NCBI GenBank assembly: GCA_030278895.1
Contig: JARXKK010000006.1
Location: 8,611-52,705, forward strand
Origin: Acidobacteriota bacterium
GTDB lineage: Bacteria > Acidobacteriota > Thermoanaerobaculia > UBA5066
DNA length: 44,095 bases
Reading direction: 5' to 3'
In this document: in pieces, positions 41,060 through 44,095 of the stretch
How the letters are laid out: each line of letters starts with the position of its first letter
How positions within the stretch are numbered: the first letter of the stretch is position 1
The notes under the pieces: generated by a model
Told to the model about the DNA's origin: nothing
Seen by the model: only the letters and a program-made list of their open reading frames with translations
Databases searched by the model: none
Translations under genes and position numbers: made by a program

Positions 41060-41716
41060 ATGTCACAGATCTTCAATCGGAGTACGAACGCGATCGCCCG
41101 CCTCTCGATCTGGGGCGCCGTTTTCATTCTCGCGGGCGTCGGATGGGCCGCCTCCATCCTGAACCGGTCGGCCTACAACACGAGCCAGGGCGTGACGGTG
41201 AAGCAGCCGGTTCCGTTCGGCCACGAGCACCACGTCTCCGGACTCGGCATCGACTGCCGCTACTGTCATTCCTCGGTCGAAAAGAGCTCCTCGGCCGGCA
41301 TCCCGCCGACGGCGACCTGCATGAACTGCCACAAGCTCGTGTGGAACGAGAGCCCGATGCTCGCTCCCGTGCGCGAGAGCTTCCGCACCGGAAAGCCGCT
41401 GAACTGGCGGAAGGTGTACGACCTCCCCGATTTCGTCTACTTCGACCACAGTATCCACGTCGCAAAGGGCGTCGGCTGCGCGTCCTGCCACGGCCGCATC
41501 GACAAGATGCGCCTCACGGCGCAGTACCCGTCGCTCCAGATGGAGTGGTGCCTCGCCTGTCACCGTAATCCCGAGAAGTTCCTGCGTCCGAAGGACAAGA
41601 TCTTCGATCTCGCCTGGGTCGCCGCCGATCAGGACGCGCTCGGGAAGGAGCTCGCGAAAGAAAACCATCTCCGGTCGACCATCGCGCTCACGAACTGCAG
41701 CACATGCCATAGATGA
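41060..41716 (+). CDS. actA: Alternative complex III pentaheme cytochrome subunit ActA
   Basis: The 218-residue product has one membrane helix near the N-terminus (about 17-33). Five CxxCH heme motifs follow: CRYCH 66-70, CMNCH 87-91, CASCH 140-144, CLACH 164-168 and CSTCH 213-217. A single-helix pentaheme cytochrome directly before an ActB-type gene identifies it as ActA of alternative complex III. This quinol:cytochrome c (or oxidase) oxidoreductase replaces the bc1 complex. The heme domain faces the periplasm. The stop overlaps the actB start (ATGA). Confidence 0.92.
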   Translation: MSQIFNRSTNAIARLSIWGAVFILAGVGWAASILNRSAYNTSQGVTVKQPVPFGHEHHVSGLGIDCRYCHSSVEKSSSAGIPPTATCMNCHKLVWNESPMLAPVRESFRTGKPLNWRKVYDLPDFVYFDHSIHVAKGVGCASCHGRIDKMRLTAQYPSLQMEWCLACHRNPEKFLRPKDKIFDLAWVAADQDALGKELAKENHLRSTIALTNCSTCHR

Positions 41717-44095
41717 ATAAGCCACAGATGAAAACCCTCGACGGTCCCGATTTCTGGCGCAGCCTCGAGGAGTACGCGGAAACTCCGGAATTCGAGGAGA
41801 TGCTCGGGCGGGAATTCCCCCGTCACGCCTCCGAGTGGGACGGCGACGGCAGCGACGACGATGGCGTCAGCCGCCGCCGCTTCCTCGAGCTCTCGGGTGC
41901 CTCGCTCGCCCTCGCGGGCCTCACCGCGTGCGTGAAGCAGCCGCGCGAGGGCCTCGTCCCGTACGTGAAGCAGCCCGAGGACCTGGTCCCGGGCCGGCCT
42001 CTCTTCTTCGCGACCGGCTTCACGCTGGGGGGTTACGCCACCGGGATCCTCGTCGAAAGCAACACGGGCCGCCCCACGAAGGTGGAGGGGAACCCGCAAC
42101 ACCCGGCGAGCCTCGGCGCGACGGACCTCTTCGCACAGGCCTCGATCCTCTCTATCTACGACCCCGACCGTTCGCAGACGATCCTGAAACTCGGCCAGAT
42201 CCGCACGTGGCCGGTCTTCACCGAAGAGCTGCAGGCGCGCGTCAAGACGAGCCGGGCGATCGGCGGGGAAGGATTCCGGCTTCTCACGCCCACGGTCACC
42301 TCGCCGGCGCTCGCCGCGAAGATCCGCGAGCTCCTCGCGATCCTTCCGAAGGCGCGCTGGCATCAGTGGGAGCCCGCGGGGCGTGACGCCGTGCGGGCGG
42401 GAGCGCGCCTCGCATTCGGCCAGCCCGTGGAGGTCCGGTACGACTTCGGCAAGGCCGACGTCATCGTGTCGTTCGACGCCGATCCGTTCACGTTCGGCCC
42501 CGGATCGCTCGTGAACGCGCGCGCCTTCGCCCGGCGCCGGCGCGAGGCGGCGACGGGAGGCGGGGCGCCCCCCCGCTACTACGCGATCGAGACGACGCCC
42601 ACCAGCTCGTCGACGCTCGCCGACCACCGCGTCTCCCTGAAGCCGTCCCAGCTCCACGCCGCGGCCGCGGCCCTCTACGCCGCCGTCCTCGGCAGCCCCG
42701 CGGACCCGCGCTTCCCGTGGGCCACCGCCTGTGCGGCAGATCTCAAGGCACACGCCGGCCGCTCCCTCGTGATCCCCGGCGAGCACGCGCCCGCCGAGGT
42801 CCACGCGATCGCGCACCTCCTGAACGACGCGCTCGCCGGCCTCGGCTCCACCGTCCTCGTCACCGACCCGGTCGAGGCCGAGCCCGTCGACCAGCTCGCG
42901 TCGCTCGCCGCGCTCGCCGCCGACATGAAGGCGGGCAGGGTCGACACGCTCCTCGTCCTGGGCGGCAACCCGGCCTTCGACGCGCCTTCCGACCTCGGCT
43001 TCGTCGAGGCGCTTCAGAAGGTGGCGTTCCGCGCGCGGCTCGGCCTCTACGACGACGAGACGAGCCAGTACTGCCAGTGGCACGTGAACGAGACGCACGA
43101 GCTCGAGGCCTGGGGCGACGCGCGCGCCTTCGACGGCACCGTCACGATCCTTCAGCCCCTCATCGAGCCGCTCTACGGCGGAAAGTCCGCGCTCGAAGTC
43201 CTCGCCGCCGCCCTCGGACAGCCCGCGGCCAAAGGCCTCGACCTCGTCAAGGCGCACTGGCAGAAGCAGCATCCGGAAGGCTTCGACGCCTTCTTCCGGA
43301 AGTCGCTTCACGACGGATTCGTCGCCGGGAGCGCGCTGCCGGTCCGGGCCCTGCGGCCGAAGGGAAACGTTCCCGTGCCTCCCGCCGTCTCCGTCGCGAC
43401 GACGGACGGCCTCGAGATCGTCTTCCGGCCCGATCCGGGCGTCTTCGACGGCCGCTTCGCGAACAACGGATGGCTGCAGGAAGTCCCGAAGCCGCTGACG
43501 AAACTGACCTGGGACAACGCCGCGCACATGAGCGCCGGAACCGCGAAGAGGCTCGGCGTCAGGAACGAGGATCTCGTTCGGATCGCCGTGGGCCGCGCGA
43601 CTCTCGACGCGCCTGTCTGGATCCTGCCCGGCCAGCCCGACGATGTCGTGACGCTGCATCTCGGCTTCGGCCGCACGCGCGCCGGCCGCGTCGGGAACGG
43701 CGCCGGCGTGAACGCCTACCCGCTCCGAACGGCGACGGGCCTCTGGGTCGCGCCCGCCGCGGTTCAGAAAGCCGGCGGCACGTACCAGCTCGCGACGACG
43801 CAGCACCACTTCAACATGGAGGGGCGCCACCTCGTCCGGACGGGAACGTTCGCGGACTACCGGAGGGACCCGGAATTCGCCCGCAAGCTCGAGGAAGTCC
43901 CCACGATCAGCATGTACCCGGGTTACAAATACGACCAGCACGCCTGGGGTCTCGCCGTGAACCTGTCATCCTGCACGGGCTGCAACGCGTGCGTCGTCGC
44001 CTGCCAGTCGGAAAACAACATCCCGACGATCGGCAAGGACCAGGTGCGGCGCGGCCGCGAGATGCACTGGATCCGCATCGACCGCTACTACGAGG
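41713..44095 (+). CDS. actB: Alternative complex III iron-sulfur subunit ActB (truncated at window edge)
   Basis: The frame is open from ATG 41713 to the right edge (about 794 residues). A twin-arginine signal is visible at about residues 53-70 (SRRRFLELSGASLALAG). The next 650 residues are a molybdopterin-oxidoreductase-like domain (TGRPTKVEGNPQHPASLG near its start; LVLGGNPAFDAPSDLG later), which in ActB carries no molybdenum. The last part begins a ferredoxin-like domain with CTGCNACVVAC, showing the fused B1/B2 form. Its iron-sulfur clusters would take electrons from quinol towards ActA. An ATG at 41728 is an alternative start. The remaining act genes should lie just beyond the window. 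Confidence 0.93.
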   Translation, partial: MNKPQMKTLDGPDFWRSLEEYAETPEFEEMLGREFPRHASEWDGDGSDDDGVSRRRFLELSGASLALAGLTACVKQPREGLVPYVKQPEDLVPGRPLFFATGFTLGGYATGILVESNTGRPTKVEGNPQHPASLGATDLFAQASILSIYDPDRSQTILKLGQIRTWPVFTEELQARVKTSRAIGGEGFRLLTPTVTSPALAAKIRELLAILPKARWHQWEPAGRDAVRAGARLAFGQPVEVRYDFGKADVIVSFDADPFTFGPGSLVNARAFARRRREAATGGGAPPRYYAIETTPTSSSTLADHRVSLKPSQLHAAAAALYAAVLGSPADPRFPWATACAADLKAHAGRSLVIPGEHAPAEVHAIAHLLNDALAGLGSTVLVTDPVEAEPVDQLASLAALAADMKAGRVDTLLVLGGNPAFDAPSDLGFVEALQKVAFRARLGLYDDETSQYCQWHVNETHELEAWGDARAFDGTVTILQPLIEPLYGGKSALEVLAAALGQPAAKGLDLVKAHWQKQHPEGFDAFFRKSLHDGFVAGSALPVRALRPKGNVPVPPAVSVATTDGLEIVFRPDPGVFDGRFANNGWLQEVPKPLTKLTWDNAAHMSAGTAKRLGVRNEDLVRIAVGRATLDAPVWILPGQPDDVVTLHLGFGRTRAGRVGNGAGVNAYPLRTATGLWVAPAAVQKAGGTYQLATTQHHFNMEGRHLVRTGTFADYRRDPEFARKLEEVPTISMYPGYKYDQHAWGLAVNLSSCTGCNACVVACQSENNIPTIGKDQVRRGREMHWIRIDRYYE

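Overview
The window comes from a GC-rich chromosome, probably of an Acidobacteriota-like bacterium. That placement is an inference. It rests on the start of an alternative complex III operon (actA/actB), a menaquinone gene of the futalosine route, two-subunit glycyl-tRNA synthetase, many TonB- and secretion-type proteins, and a collagen-like secreted protein with a [10 protein letters not shown]-type N-terminal domain. Nothing points to a plasmid or prophage. No tRNA, rRNA, CRISPR array or transposase was seen. Genes are packed tightly, often with 4-base stop/start overlaps that use ATG, GTG or TTG.

Layout: 1-2758 (+) holds the end of an unknown gene, a TPR protein, and an ECF sigma factor with a cupin-type partner. 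8553-2763 (-) is a five-gene envelope operon: a class A penicillin-binding protein, an HhH DNA-glycosylase-like protein, a DprE2-like reductase, a DprE1-like FAD oxidase and a small lipoprotein. 8582-10012 (+) encodes cysteine dioxygenase and FdhD. 14732-10092 (-) encodes a chalcone-isomerase-like protein, a Gre-type factor with a very long N-terminal extension, and an S9 peptidase. 14852-15589 (+) is an unknown gene and 17256-15652 (-) the collagen-like protein. 21058-17404 (-) is recO-glyQ-glyS. 21030-23855 (+) is an MFS transporter, a small four-cysteine protein and mqnE. 27231-23919 (-) is a TonB-like protein, a CoA-binding protein and HtrA. 27408-35719 (+) is a compact translation operon, rimP-nusA-infB-DUF503-rbfA-nrnA-truB, behind a promoter and an attenuator-like leader. 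Then come a fasciclin protein, rpsO-pnp, an opposed membrane glycosyltransferase, and actA-actB running off the right edge.

The most unusual signal is not a gene. At least nine short AT-rich patches share the core TTCNNAGAA, usually beside a CT-rich arm, inside otherwise GC-rich DNA. They occur in both orientations, in intergenic DNA and inside at least five genes, where they are read through in several different frames (MFS loop, glycosyltransferase twice, HhH protein, MqnE tail, the unknown gene at 14852). This looks like a dispersed DNA- or RNA-level mini-element tolerated within proteins, comparable in behaviour to Rickettsia palindromic elements. The family relationship, mobility and function are unproven.

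Start sites were chosen from Shine-Dalgarno sequences, stop/start overlaps and family N-termini. No database search could be run, so all product names are recognition from motifs and overall sequence character.
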